From contig CAJOCV010000116.1 of the NCBI GenBank assembly GCA_905233785.1, forward strand, positions 1-10,208: a stretch of 10,208 bases of DNA, in the 5' to 3' direction. The stretch is from an uncultured Oscillospiraceae bacterium. Lineage in GTDB: Bacteria; Bacillota; Clostridia; Oscillospirales; Oscillospiraceae. Made by a program: the position numbers and the translations under genes. The notes below the pieces were generated by a model. The model ran no database searches. It was not told the DNA's origin and was given only the letters and a program-made list of their open reading frames with translations. Positions within the stretch are counted from its first letter, which is position 1; each line of letters begins with the position of its first letter. Shown in pieces: positions 1-4,974 of this stretch.

Positions 1-153
1 TTTCGCCTCGGATGGCGAAAAACAGATTGAAATCCGTTTTTGACGGGGCTTTGCCTCGGCAAAAACACCATAAACCGAGCTTTGCGAGGTCTTGCGCCGA
101 CCAAACGAGGCGCGTCTCCCGCAAGCGTCTCGTGCGATGAGCGCAAGTGCCCC

Positions 154-190
154 TAACGATTCAGTCCCCTCAAAGGGGACTGAATAGTTA
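154..190. repeat. Long near-perfect inverted repeat (hairpin)
   Basis: The arms ATTCAGTCCCCT (159-170) and AGGGGACTGAAT (174-185) pair perfectly around loop CAA. After one G/A mismatch the stem continues with TAAC/GTTA (154-157 with 187-190), giving 16 of 17 possible pairs. No T-run follows on either strand. Seen directly; the function is unknown. Confidence 0.8.
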
Positions 191-206
191 CGCCATATGC
201 AGCAAA

Positions 207-254
207 AGACTCGTACAGGCCGGATACTGCGGTATCCTTGGGCGGTACGAGTCT
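207..254. repeat. Nested double inverted repeat
   Basis: An outer 10-bp stem, AGACTCGTAC (207-216) with GTACGAGTCT (245-254), encloses a second perfect stem, GGATAC (222-227) with GTATCC (232-237), loop TGCG. A hairpin within a hairpin is compatible with a folded RNA or a protein-bound DNA cruciform. No known RNA family is recognised. Confidence 0.75.
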
Positions 255-277
255 CTGCGTTTATGCGGTGAAAGCGC

Positions 278-297
278 CGCGTACCGAACGGTACGCG
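278..297. repeat. Perfect 20-nt palindrome
   Basis: CGCGTACCG (278-286) and CGGTACGCG (289-297) are perfect reverse complements separated by AA. GC-rich sequence continues on both sides. It is one of four successive hairpins between 154 and 337. Confidence 0.7.
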
Positions 298-302
298 CGG
301 CG

Positions 303-337
303 GCAGGAGAGGTCGGGACTTCTTCGGCCTCTCCTGC
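303..337. repeat. Inverted repeat downstream of the oxidoreductase operon
   Basis: GCAGGAGAGGTCG (303-315) pairs with CGGCCTCTCCTGC (325-337) over 13 positions. The single non-Watson-Crick pair is a G:U wobble if the plus strand is transcribed, but a C/A mismatch in a minus-strand transcript. It lies 58 bases past the gamma-subunit stop codon, so it is the closest candidate for a 3' end structure of that operon. It lacks the T-run of an intrinsic terminator. Confidence 0.6.
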
Positions 338-394
338 TCGACTGCTGGGTCATATTGCGGAATCGTGGGATACGATCTGCGCGCGGACAACAAA

Positions 395-937
395 CTACGC
401 CCGGGCAAGCTCCATGCCGGCGGCGAGCGCGGCCTTGTTGCCCTCCAGGAAGCGCAGCTTGCGCTCACCGAGCTCAATGCGGATGGCCTCGATCATCTTC
501 TCGGTATCCACCGCGTCGGGGTCGGCGCCCATCATGGCGCCCAGGATCGCGACGTTTGCGCCTTTGGGGTTCTTGACGGATTCGGCGATGCGGTTTGCGT
601 CGCAGTAGACCACGCGCACATCGTCCCGCTCGACCTTGCGGTCGATGATGGAGGAGTTGACGACGATCAGACCGCCGGGCTTGACCGTGCGCTCAAACTT
701 ATCCAGGGAGGGCAGGTTCATGGCGATCAGTACGTCGGCGTTGTCCACCAGCGGCGAGCCGATCTCGTTGTCGGAGACGGTGACGGAGCAGTTGGCGGTG
801 CCGCCGCGCATCTCCGGCCCGTAGGAGGGGAGCCACGAGACATGCTTTCCGTCGAGCATGTTGGCCATGGCGAGGAATTTACCGATCAGCAGCATACCCT
901 GGCCGCCGAAGCCGGCAAACACATACTGTTTCATCAT
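395..937 (-). CDS. 2-oxoacid:ferredoxin oxidoreductase, gamma subunit
   Basis: This 180-aa protein matches the gamma (KorC/VorC-like) subunit of 2-oxoacid:ferredoxin oxidoreductases, cytoplasmic enzymes that exchange electrons between a 2-oxoacid plus CoA and ferredoxin. The N-terminal glycine motif GFGGQG is at residues 9-14. It is followed by the family's SYGPEMRGGTANCSV stretch (about 38-52), which in related enzymes helps hold CoA and the alpha/beta core. The length is normal for a free-standing gamma subunit. Two ATGs are adjacent (937 and 934); a GGGGG ribosome binding site about 9 bases upstream serves either. It begins 1 base after the beta-subunit stop codon, so it is the last gene of the delta-alpha-beta-gamma operon. 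The substrate (2-oxoglutarate or branched-chain 2-oxoacid) cannot be read from this subunit. Confidence 0.93.
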   Translation of the reverse strand: MMKQYVFAGFGGQGMLLIGKFLAMANMLDGKHVSWLPSYGPEMRGGTANCSVTVSDNEIGSPLVDNADVLIAMNLPSLDKFERTVKPGGLIVVNSSIIDRKVERDDVRVVYCDANRIAESVKNPKGANVAILGAMMGADPDAVDTEKMIEAIRIELGERKLRFLEGNKAALAAGMELARA

Positions 938-938
938 C

Positions 939-1697
939 TTATTCAGCCCCCTTGTCTTTCTTCACGCCCAGGGGATAGTAGGGGATCATGTTCTCCTCCA
1001 GCCACTTCATGGCCTCCACGGGATTCAGACCCCAGTTGGTGGGGCAGGTGGAGAGAACCTCGATCATGCAGAAGCCCTTCCCCTCAAGCTGGTACTGGAA
1101 GGCCTTTTTGATGGCCTTCTTGGTTTTGAGGATGTTGGCGTTGTTGTTGACTGCGCAGCGCTCGATGTAATACGCCCCGGGCACCTCCGCGAGCATTTCG
1201 GACATTTTGATCGGCGCGCCGCACCAGGCCTCGTCACGGCCGTAGGGGGAGGTGGTGGTCTTCTGCCCCACCAGCGTGGTGGGCGCCATCTGGCCGCCGG
1301 TCATACCGTAGATGGCGTTGTTGACGAAGATGGTGGCGATCTTCTCGCCGCGGTGGGCGGCGTGGACGATCTCGGCGGTGCCGATGGAGGCCAGGTCGCC
1401 GTCGCCCTGATAGGTAAAGACCAGCGTGCCGGGTCTGGCGCGCTTGGCGCCGGTGGCCACGGCGGGGGCGCGGCCGTGCGCGGCCTCAAACATATCACAG
1501 TTGAAGTAGTCGTAAGCAAAGACAGAGCAGCCGACAGGGGCTACGCCCATGACGTTGCCGGCCTCGAGCTTGCCCTCTTTGACGAGCTCGTCGATGCTCT
1601 CCGCCACCAGACGGTGAATGATGCCGTGGTTGCAGCCGGGGCAGTAATGAAACTGCTTATCGGTCAGCAGTTGGGTTCTTTCAAATACGACAGACAT
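939..1697 (-). CDS. 2-oxoacid:ferredoxin oxidoreductase, beta subunit (TPP-binding)
   Basis: This 252-aa protein is the thiamine pyrophosphate-binding beta subunit (KorB/VorA-like). The TPP motif GDGD is at residues 98-101, with its NN partner at 126-127. CPGCNHG near the N-terminus supplies Cys19 and Cys22; Cys57 and Cys218 (in STCPTNWG) sit where this family places the other ligands of the [4Fe-4S] cluster beside TPP, so a complete cluster is expected. The start ATG directly abuts the alpha-subunit stop codon (TAAATG). Its ribosome binding site GGAGG (complement of 1706-1710) lies inside the last alpha codons, which suggests translational coupling and equal subunit output. The length is typical of the short, separate beta subunits of four-subunit enzymes, unlike the fused pyruvate enzyme of many clostridia. 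Confidence 0.95.
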   Translation of the reverse strand: MSVVFERTQLLTDKQFHYCPGCNHGIIHRLVAESIDELVKEGKLEAGNVMGVAPVGCSVFAYDYFNCDMFEAAHGRAPAVATGAKRARPGTLVFTYQGDGDLASIGTAEIVHAAHRGEKIATIFVNNAIYGMTGGQMAPTTLVGQKTTTSPYGRDEAWCGAPIKMSEMLAEVPGAYYIERCAVNNNANILKTKKAIKKAFQYQLEGKGFCMIEVLSTCPTNWGLNPVEAMKWLEENMIPYYPLGVKKDKGAE

Positions 1698-2777
1698 TTA
1701 CTTACCCTCCTTCATTTCGAGGATCTTGCTCTTGATTTCACCGGTGGTGGGGAACTGGCTGCCCAGATGGCCGAAGAACTCGACAGGCTTGCCGCCCTCG
1801 ATGGCGAGGCGCACGTCCTCGAGCATCTGACCCTCGTTGACCTCCACGTCCAGCACGGCCTTGACGGAATCGCGCAGCACGGTTTCGCGCAGCGGCTCAT
1901 AGGGGAAGGGCCACACGGAGATCGGGCGGAAGAGCCCGACCTTTACGCCCATCTCGCGCAGCTCGTCCACGGCGGTCTTGACCACGCGGGCGACGGTGCC
2001 GAAGGCAGTGATGATAAACTCCGCGTCCTCGGTCTTGTAGCATTCCCAGAGCTGCTCGTTCTTCTTCGCCTCGGCATAGATCGCCTGCAGCTCCTCGTTG
2101 TGGACGGAGAGGGACTCGGTGTCGATATAGATGGAGTTGATGACGCCGCGCTTTTTGGGATCGTCGCCGGGCTTCCAGCCGGTGCAGGCCCAGGGCTTCT
2201 TCTCAGGATCGACCTTGTAGTCCACCATCTCGGGCATCTCCACCGGCTCCATCATCTGGGCGATGATGCCGTCGGCCAGGAAGAGGACGGGCATGCGGTA
2301 CTTTTCGGCCTTCTCGAAGGCGAACATCATGATGTCGATGGCCTCCTGCACGGAGGAGGGGGCGTAGGTCAGCAGGTGGTAGTCGCCGTTGCCGCCGCCC
2401 TTGACGCCCTGGAAGTAGTCGGCCTGGGAGGCCTGGATGTTGCCGAGGCCGGGGCCGCCGCGCATGACGTTGAGGATCACGCAGGGAAGCTGGGCGCCCG
2501 CGCAGTAGGAAATGCCCTCCTGCTTGAGGCTCACGCCGGGGCTGGAGGAGGAGGTGATGACGCGCGCGCCGGTACCGGCGGCGCCGTACACCATATTGAT
2601 CGCCGCGATCTCGCTCTCGGCCTGGAGGAAGCAGCCTCCGACCTCGGGCATGCGGGCGGACATATATTCGGGAATCTCAGTCTGCGGGGTGATCGGGTAG
2701 CCGAAGAAGAAACGGGCGCCTGCGCGAATGGCGGCCTCCGCGATCGCTTCGCTGCCCTTCATAAGAGTCAGTGCCAT
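1698..2777 (-). CDS. vorB: 2-oxoacid:ferredoxin oxidoreductase, alpha subunit (VorB type)
   Basis: This 359-aa alpha subunit has the order expected for the family. GYPITPQTE (residues 26-34) is the pyrimidine-domain signature of 2-oxoacid ferredoxin oxidoreductases. It is followed by the TSSSSPG segment (75-81), a glycine-rich RGGPGLGN loop, and a transketolase C-terminal-like domain from about residue 250. Length and sequence style fit proteins usually named 3-methyl-2-oxobutanoate dehydrogenase subunit VorB. KorA of 2-oxoglutarate enzymes is close enough that the substrate is uncertain. The frame stays open upstream to 2942, but ATG 2777 is chosen: AAGGAGG lies 9 bases before it, the protein begins MALTLMKGSEAIAEAA as family members do, and the upstream extension is only an out-of-frame reading of the ferredoxin gene. 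It is second in the operon, starting 14 bases after the ferredoxin stop. Confidence 0.94.
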   Translation of the reverse strand: MALTLMKGSEAIAEAAIRAGARFFFGYPITPQTEIPEYMSARMPEVGGCFLQAESEIAAINMVYGAAGTGARVITSSSSPGVSLKQEGISYCAGAQLPCVILNVMRGGPGLGNIQASQADYFQGVKGGGNGDYHLLTYAPSSVQEAIDIMMFAFEKAEKYRMPVLFLADGIIAQMMEPVEMPEMVDYKVDPEKKPWACTGWKPGDDPKKRGVINSIYIDTESLSVHNEELQAIYAEAKKNEQLWECYKTEDAEFIITAFGTVARVVKTAVDELREMGVKVGLFRPISVWPFPYEPLRETVLRDSVKAVLDVEVNEGQMLEDVRLAIEGGKPVEFFGHLGSQFPTTGEIKSKILEMKEGK

Positions 2778-2786
2778 GTTCGTATT

Positions 2787-2793
2787 CCTCCTT
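2787..2793 (-). promoter_or_regulatory. Ribosome binding site fixing the alpha-subunit start
   Basis: The minus strand reads AAGGAGG here, 9 bases before ATG 2777, and it overlaps the TAA stop codon of the ferredoxin gene (2792-2794). This rules in the shorter alpha subunit over the longer open frame starting at 2942, and suggests coupling of ferredoxin and alpha-subunit translation. Confidence 0.85.
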
Positions 2794-3007
2794 ATTCTCT
2801 CTCGATCCGGATCGCCACGTCCGGGCAGGTGCGGGCGCAGGACGCGCAGCCGATGCACGCCTCCTGATCGACGACCTCCGCCGGGTGGTAACCCTTGGCG
2901 TTGAGCTTGGTTCTGGAAAGGGCAAGCACACTCTTGGGACACGCCCGGACGCAGAGCCCGCAGCCCTTGCAGACAAGCTCGTTGATGGTAACTGTGACCT
3001 TTGCCAT
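2792..3007 (-). CDS. Ferredoxin-like delta subunit, 2x[4Fe-4S]
   Basis: This 71-aa protein carries two complete CxxCxxCxxxCP motifs: Cys13, 16, 19, 23 and Cys51, 54, 57, 61. It should therefore bind two [4Fe-4S] clusters. As the first gene of the four-gene cluster it is the delta (KorD/VorD-like) subunit, relaying electrons from the TPP-site cluster of the beta subunit to free ferredoxin. Its N-terminal MAKVTVTINELVCKGCGLC is typical of these subunits rather than of a stand-alone ferredoxin. A purine-rich AGAGGT lies a few bases before ATG 3007. It is separated from the upstream ATPase gene by 109 bases containing a short tandem repeat, so it may have its own promoter or be read through from 3924-3953. 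I could not identify a convincing promoter in that gap. Confidence 0.93.
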   Translation of the reverse strand: MAKVTVTINELVCKGCGLCVRACPKSVLALSRTKLNAKGYHPAEVVDQEACIGCASCARTCPDVAIRIERE

Positions 3008-3074
3008 GATTCTACCTCTTTTCTTATATGTTGTACGGTTATTACGACTTGGTGCTTTGCTTTGAGCGCTCTTT

Positions 3075-3104
3075 CTGAAACTGAAAACTGAAAACTGAAA
3101 ACTG
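3075..3104. repeat. Short tandem repeat, 7-base unit
   Basis: The unit CTGAAAA occurs three times in a row (3081-3101), followed by a partial CTG and preceded by a shortened CTGAAA. It sits in the 109-base gap between the ATPase and ferredoxin genes. Such a tract can vary in copy number by slippage and changes the spacing between the two genes, but no function is shown. Confidence 0.85.
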
Positions 3105-3116
3105 CGGCGCGGCCGT

Positions 3117-3863
3117 TCAGCCTCCCGCTGACGTGAACAGCACCTGCTCGCTCGGGCCGCCGAGACCCTTGACCCAGCTGTCCCAGTCGCGCTGCATATA
3201 GGTGTCGATGGGCAGCGGCGTGCCGATGAAGCGCGGATCGTGCCCCTCGGCGAGAAACCGCTCCAGCAGCTCCCGCTTGCCGGAGGTGTAGGCCACGGGG
3301 ACGCCGGTTTTCTCGGACGCCTCGCGGATCATCTCGTAGCCGTCGCGCAGCTCGGCGTCTGTGGTCATCTGTGCGAGATTGGTGTTGTTGATCATGCCGG
3401 TGATCTTTAAGCGCCCGTGGATCTGCATTTCCTCCTGCAGGCGCAGGATCTTCTCCACCGTCCCGGCCAGCGGACGGCGGATGTTCACCACGTTCAGAAC
3501 CTCCAGCGAGCCCTCGGGCAGCTCCATGAAGTCCTGGTGGTAGCGCCCCAGCGCCGTGGAGCCGACCGCGTCGCCGCCCACGTCAAAGATGACGGTGTCC
3601 CAGTCCATCGCGAAGGCGGACTGCACCTCCGCCGGGACGGAGAGACTTTCAATGCCGGAGCAGGCGTAGTTCGGGGAGACCACGCGGATCTCCCGCAGAC
3701 GGGCAAGCCGCCCGCGTTCGGTGAGGCGGAAAAAGGTGTTGACCATGTCGAGGTCGATCAGCTCCGTGCGCTCGCCGCGTTCCGCCGCCTTGAAGGCGAA
3801 GTTCAGCGCCAGCTCCGTCTTGCCGCTGCCGTAATTTCCGATCAAAACAACCATTTTTTTCAT
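3117..3863 (-). CDS. P-loop ATP-binding protein linked to 2-oxoacid oxidoreductase
   Basis: This 248-aa cytoplasmic protein has a Walker A motif GNYGSGKT (residues 9-16), an acidic DLD (37-39) after the second strand, a Walker B/switch-like VIFDVGGD (91-98), and an NNTN segment (159-162). That is the layout of SIMIBI-class P-loop proteins (the MinD/ParA/CobQ/ArsA neighbourhood). No partner-specific domain, Cys motif or membrane segment is evident, so the substrate is unknown. Start choice: the frame continues to a GTG at 3917, but that codon has no ribosome binding site and lies at the predicted transcription start. ATG 3863 has GGGAG 7 bases upstream (minus-strand complement of 3871-3875) and leaves a leader of about 50 bases. 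The gene lies upstream of, and co-oriented with, the ferredoxin/oxidoreductase genes, which suggests a service or regulatory role for that enzyme; this is an inference from position. Confidence 0.8.
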   Translation of the reverse strand: MKKMVVLIGNYGSGKTELALNFAFKAAERGERTELIDLDMVNTFFRLTERGRLARLREIRVVSPNYACSGIESLSVPAEVQSAFAMDWDTVIFDVGGDAVGSTALGRYHQDFMELPEGSLEVLNVVNIRRPLAGTVEKILRLQEEMQIHGRLKITGMINNTNLAQMTTDAELRDGYEMIREASEKTGVPVAYTSGKRELLERFLAEGHDPRFIGTPLPIDTYMQRDWDSWVKGLGGPSEQVLFTSAGG

Positions 3864-3870
3864 GTCGCCA

Positions 3871-3875
3871 CTCCC
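3871..3875 (-). promoter_or_regulatory. Ribosome binding site deciding the ATPase start
   Basis: The minus strand reads GGGAG here, 7 bases before ATG 3863. The alternative GTG start at 3917 has only AT-rich sequence before it and no Shine-Dalgarno match, so the shorter protein is preferred. Confidence 0.7.
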
Positions 3876-3923
3876 GCATGTCTGTGCAAACAGCACAAAA
3901 ATCCCGGCTTTTTTCACAAATCT

Positions 3924-3953
3924 ATTCTATCATCGAAGCAAGCAGCCCGTCAA
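3924..3953 (-). promoter_or_regulatory. Sigma-A-type promoter for the ATPase gene
   Basis: On the minus strand, TTGACG (complement of 3948-3953) is followed after an 18-base spacer by TAGAAT (complement of 3924-3929). Each box matches the sigma-A consensus at 5 of 6 positions. The transcription start would fall near 3917, about 54 bases before ATG 3863. Transcription could continue through the 109-base gap into the oxidoreductase genes, as no terminator-like hairpin with a T-run was seen there. Confidence 0.75.
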
Positions 3954-4339
3954 CGAACAAACTGCACAAGAATTAACCGGAAATCGCGTCACAATGACGG
4001 AGAATTTTTAATTTTGCATCAAAAACAATGCAAAAAATAAGTAAAATACAAATCATGTATTTAAAATATTAAAAGCACCGCCGAGACAATACACGCCGAC
4101 ACAGCTTTGCGGCGTGCGGAAAGCGCTCGTTTCATGCCTTTTGCCGGCCATGTGATACGGATACCCGACAGAAAACGGACAAAGGTTTTGCGTGTCGGAG
4201 GCCACCGCTGCGGGGCAATTTGCTCTGCTGCGTCAGACAAGGCAGGCTTCTCGAGCAGGGAGCGCCCTGCTCGAGAAGCCTGCCGCAGGATGGCACGCTT
4301 CCGCCCGTAATACGCGTCCTGTTTTAACGGGGATCAGGC
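3954..4339. other. Intergenic region with AT-rich patch and hairpins
   Basis: No gene is supported here. From about 4000 to 4075 the sequence is markedly AT-rich against GC-rich surroundings. It contains the inverted repeat TTTTGCAT (4012-4019) / ATGCAAAA (4028-4035) with an 8-base spacer, which has an operator-like shape. Further on are a weak hairpin CACGCCG/CGGCGTG (4092-4098 with 4110-4116) and a two-part hairpin CCGACA...AAAAC / GTTTT...TGTCGG (4165-4198). The perfect 20-bp stem at 4241-4284 is listed separately. Open frames on the plus strand lack ribosome binding sites and one is antisense to the small gene at 4340-4516. Confidence 0.55.
4241..4284. repeat. Perfect 20-bp inverted repeat
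   Basis: Positions 4241-4260 and 4265-4284 are exact reverse complements over 20 bases, separated by AGCG. The arm begins GGCAGGCTTCTCGAG. In the direction of the small minus-strand gene it lies 56 bases after the stop codon, but the arm is followed by TTGTCTG rather than a T-run. It could end that transcript, be a small palindromic mobile element, or form a cruciform. Confidence 0.85.
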
Positions 4340-4516
4340 TTACATCTCGTGCTCCTCGGCGCAGTTATCCAGAACGCGAAAGCCCATTTTTCCGGGCTTT
4401 GGCGCCTCGAATTTTTTGATGCTTACGGCGTCAAATGCCGGGGCGATGCGCGCTTCCGGGTTTAAGCGCAGGTTGTCAGAGGGTTTGACCACCTGTGAAT
4501 TCCTTTTTTTGGACAT
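4340..4516 (-). CDS. Small protein of unknown function, 58 aa
   Basis: Reading the minus strand from ATG 4516 to TAA 4340 gives a 58-aa protein that starts MSKKRNSQVVKPSDNLRLNP and ends DNCAEEHEM. It is basic at the N-terminus, proline- and lysine-containing in the middle (KKFEAPKPGK), and acidic at the end, with one cysteine near the C-terminus. It has no signal peptide, membrane segment or recognised domain. It is called real because AGGAGGTGA, a full match to the 16S rRNA anti-Shine-Dalgarno, lies directly before it with ideal spacing, and because the gene otherwise stands alone in a kilobase of non-coding DNA. No clear promoter was seen between it and the repeat that begins near 4578. Its role is unknown. 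Confidence 0.72.
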   Translation of the reverse strand: MSKKRNSQVVKPSDNLRLNPEARIAPAFDAVSIKKFEAPKPGKMGFRVLDNCAEEHEM

Positions 4517-4520
4517 TTTC

Positions 4521-4529
4521 TCACCTCCT
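4521..4529 (-). promoter_or_regulatory. Full-consensus ribosome binding site of the small gene
   Basis: The minus strand reads AGGAGGTGA, complementary to the whole anti-Shine-Dalgarno core, four bases before ATG 4516. This is the main evidence that the 58-codon frame is translated. Confidence 0.8.
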
Positions 4530-4577
4530 ATACGTTTAGTATGCCCCCAAAGCGTGCCGAAACACCGCGGCCGCTGT

Positions 4578-4714
4578 TAAGGCAACACCGCACAATACGC
4601 CTGCGGCATCTTCCGGAAAAACCGCGCCCTGATTTCGTCACTTTTTCTTGCAATACACAAAGTATTCCTGCGAAACGGAATCTGCTCTTGCCGCATTATG
4701 CGGTATTGCCTGAA
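4578..4714. mobile_element. MITE-like repeat, copy 1
   Basis: This copy shares an 82-base exact match with 6232-6313, and 96 of 98 positions with 6232-6329. Its ends form imperfect terminal inverted repeats: the left end TAAGGCAACACCGCACAAT against the reverse complement of the right end, TCAGGCAATACCGCATAAT. It is about 137 bp long and encodes no transposase, as expected for a non-autonomous miniature element moved in trans. No target-site duplication is obvious. Near the right end is a perfect palindrome CCGCATTATGCGG (4691-4703). A minus-strand open frame runs through both copies with almost the same peptide, which reflects the repeat and not a gene. Confidence 0.75.
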
Positions 4715-4856
4715 GCAAACGCCTTTTACGCGGCAGGCAAAAGCAGACAGAGCTGAAAAGCGCACAGCCGCTGCGCCAAAATTTTTTACGAAACGCCCAT
4801 GAGACACGGGCTCGCCGGGCCGGCGCAAGAAAAATACTAAAATTTCAAAATCCCTC

Positions 4857-4885
4857 TTGCATTATGGAAACCAAGCTTTTATAAT
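4857..4885 (+). promoter_or_regulatory. Promoter of the LysM gene
   Basis: TTGCAT (4857-4862), a 17-base spacer and a perfect TATAAT (4880-4885) form a sigma-A-type promoter. The -35 box is only a partial match. Transcription would start near 4892 and leave a leader of about 83 bases. The leader contains a possible small hairpin, GGGGCA/TGTCCC with one G:U pair, directly before the GGGAGGA ribosome binding site (4962-4968); whether it affects translation is unknown. Confidence 0.65.
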
Positions 4886-4974
4886 TAGACTACCATGCAT
4901 GAATTGCAGAAAGATGGGATAACTTTCCGTTTTCAATTAAAAAAGGGGCAAAAGCTGTCCCGGGAGGAAGTATT

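Larger units (their letters stand above)
1..394. other. Gene-free, inverted-repeat-rich intergenic region
   Basis: I see no convincing gene here; the open frames lack good ribosome binding sites and run into or across the gamma-subunit gene. The stretch is dense in inverted repeats. At 1-20, arms TTTCGCC/GGCGAAA surround a 6-base loop. At 36-66, GTTTTTG/CAAAAAC arms continue into a GC stem with loop TTT. Four further hairpins lie at 154-190, 207-254, 278-297 and 303-337 and are listed separately. None is followed by a clear T-run on either strand, so none is a textbook intrinsic terminator. One of them may still end the minus-strand oxidoreductase operon, whose last gene stops at 395. It could also be part of a structured RNA or a palindromic mobile repeat. 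Confidence 0.6.

Noticed and set aside
154..337. CRISPR array or tRNA cluster
   Set aside because: The hairpins differ in sequence and spacing, so there is no repeat-spacer pattern, and no acceptor stem with T-loop sequence is present.
858..2867. 669-codon open frame on the plus strand
   Set aside because: It is antisense to three oxidoreductase genes whose proteins carry clear family motifs. Its own translation is low-complexity His/Gly/Leu/Ala-rich sequence, typical of a mirror frame in GC-rich coding DNA.
2778..2942. N-terminal extension of the alpha subunit
   Set aside because: The extra 55 codons are an out-of-frame reading of the ferredoxin gene. A strong ribosome binding site and the family N-terminus fix the start at 2777.
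4107..4419. Overlapping plus-strand frames of 67 and 75 codons
   Set aside because: They have no ribosome binding site, run across the perfect inverted repeat, and one is antisense to the better-supported 58-aa gene.
4577..4828. Minus-strand frame sharing the peptide CIARKSDEIRARFFRKMP with 6231-6413
   Set aside because: The shared peptide is produced by the DNA repeat. Flanking parts of the two frames differ, neither has a ribosome binding site, and the repeat has inverted ends like a MITE.
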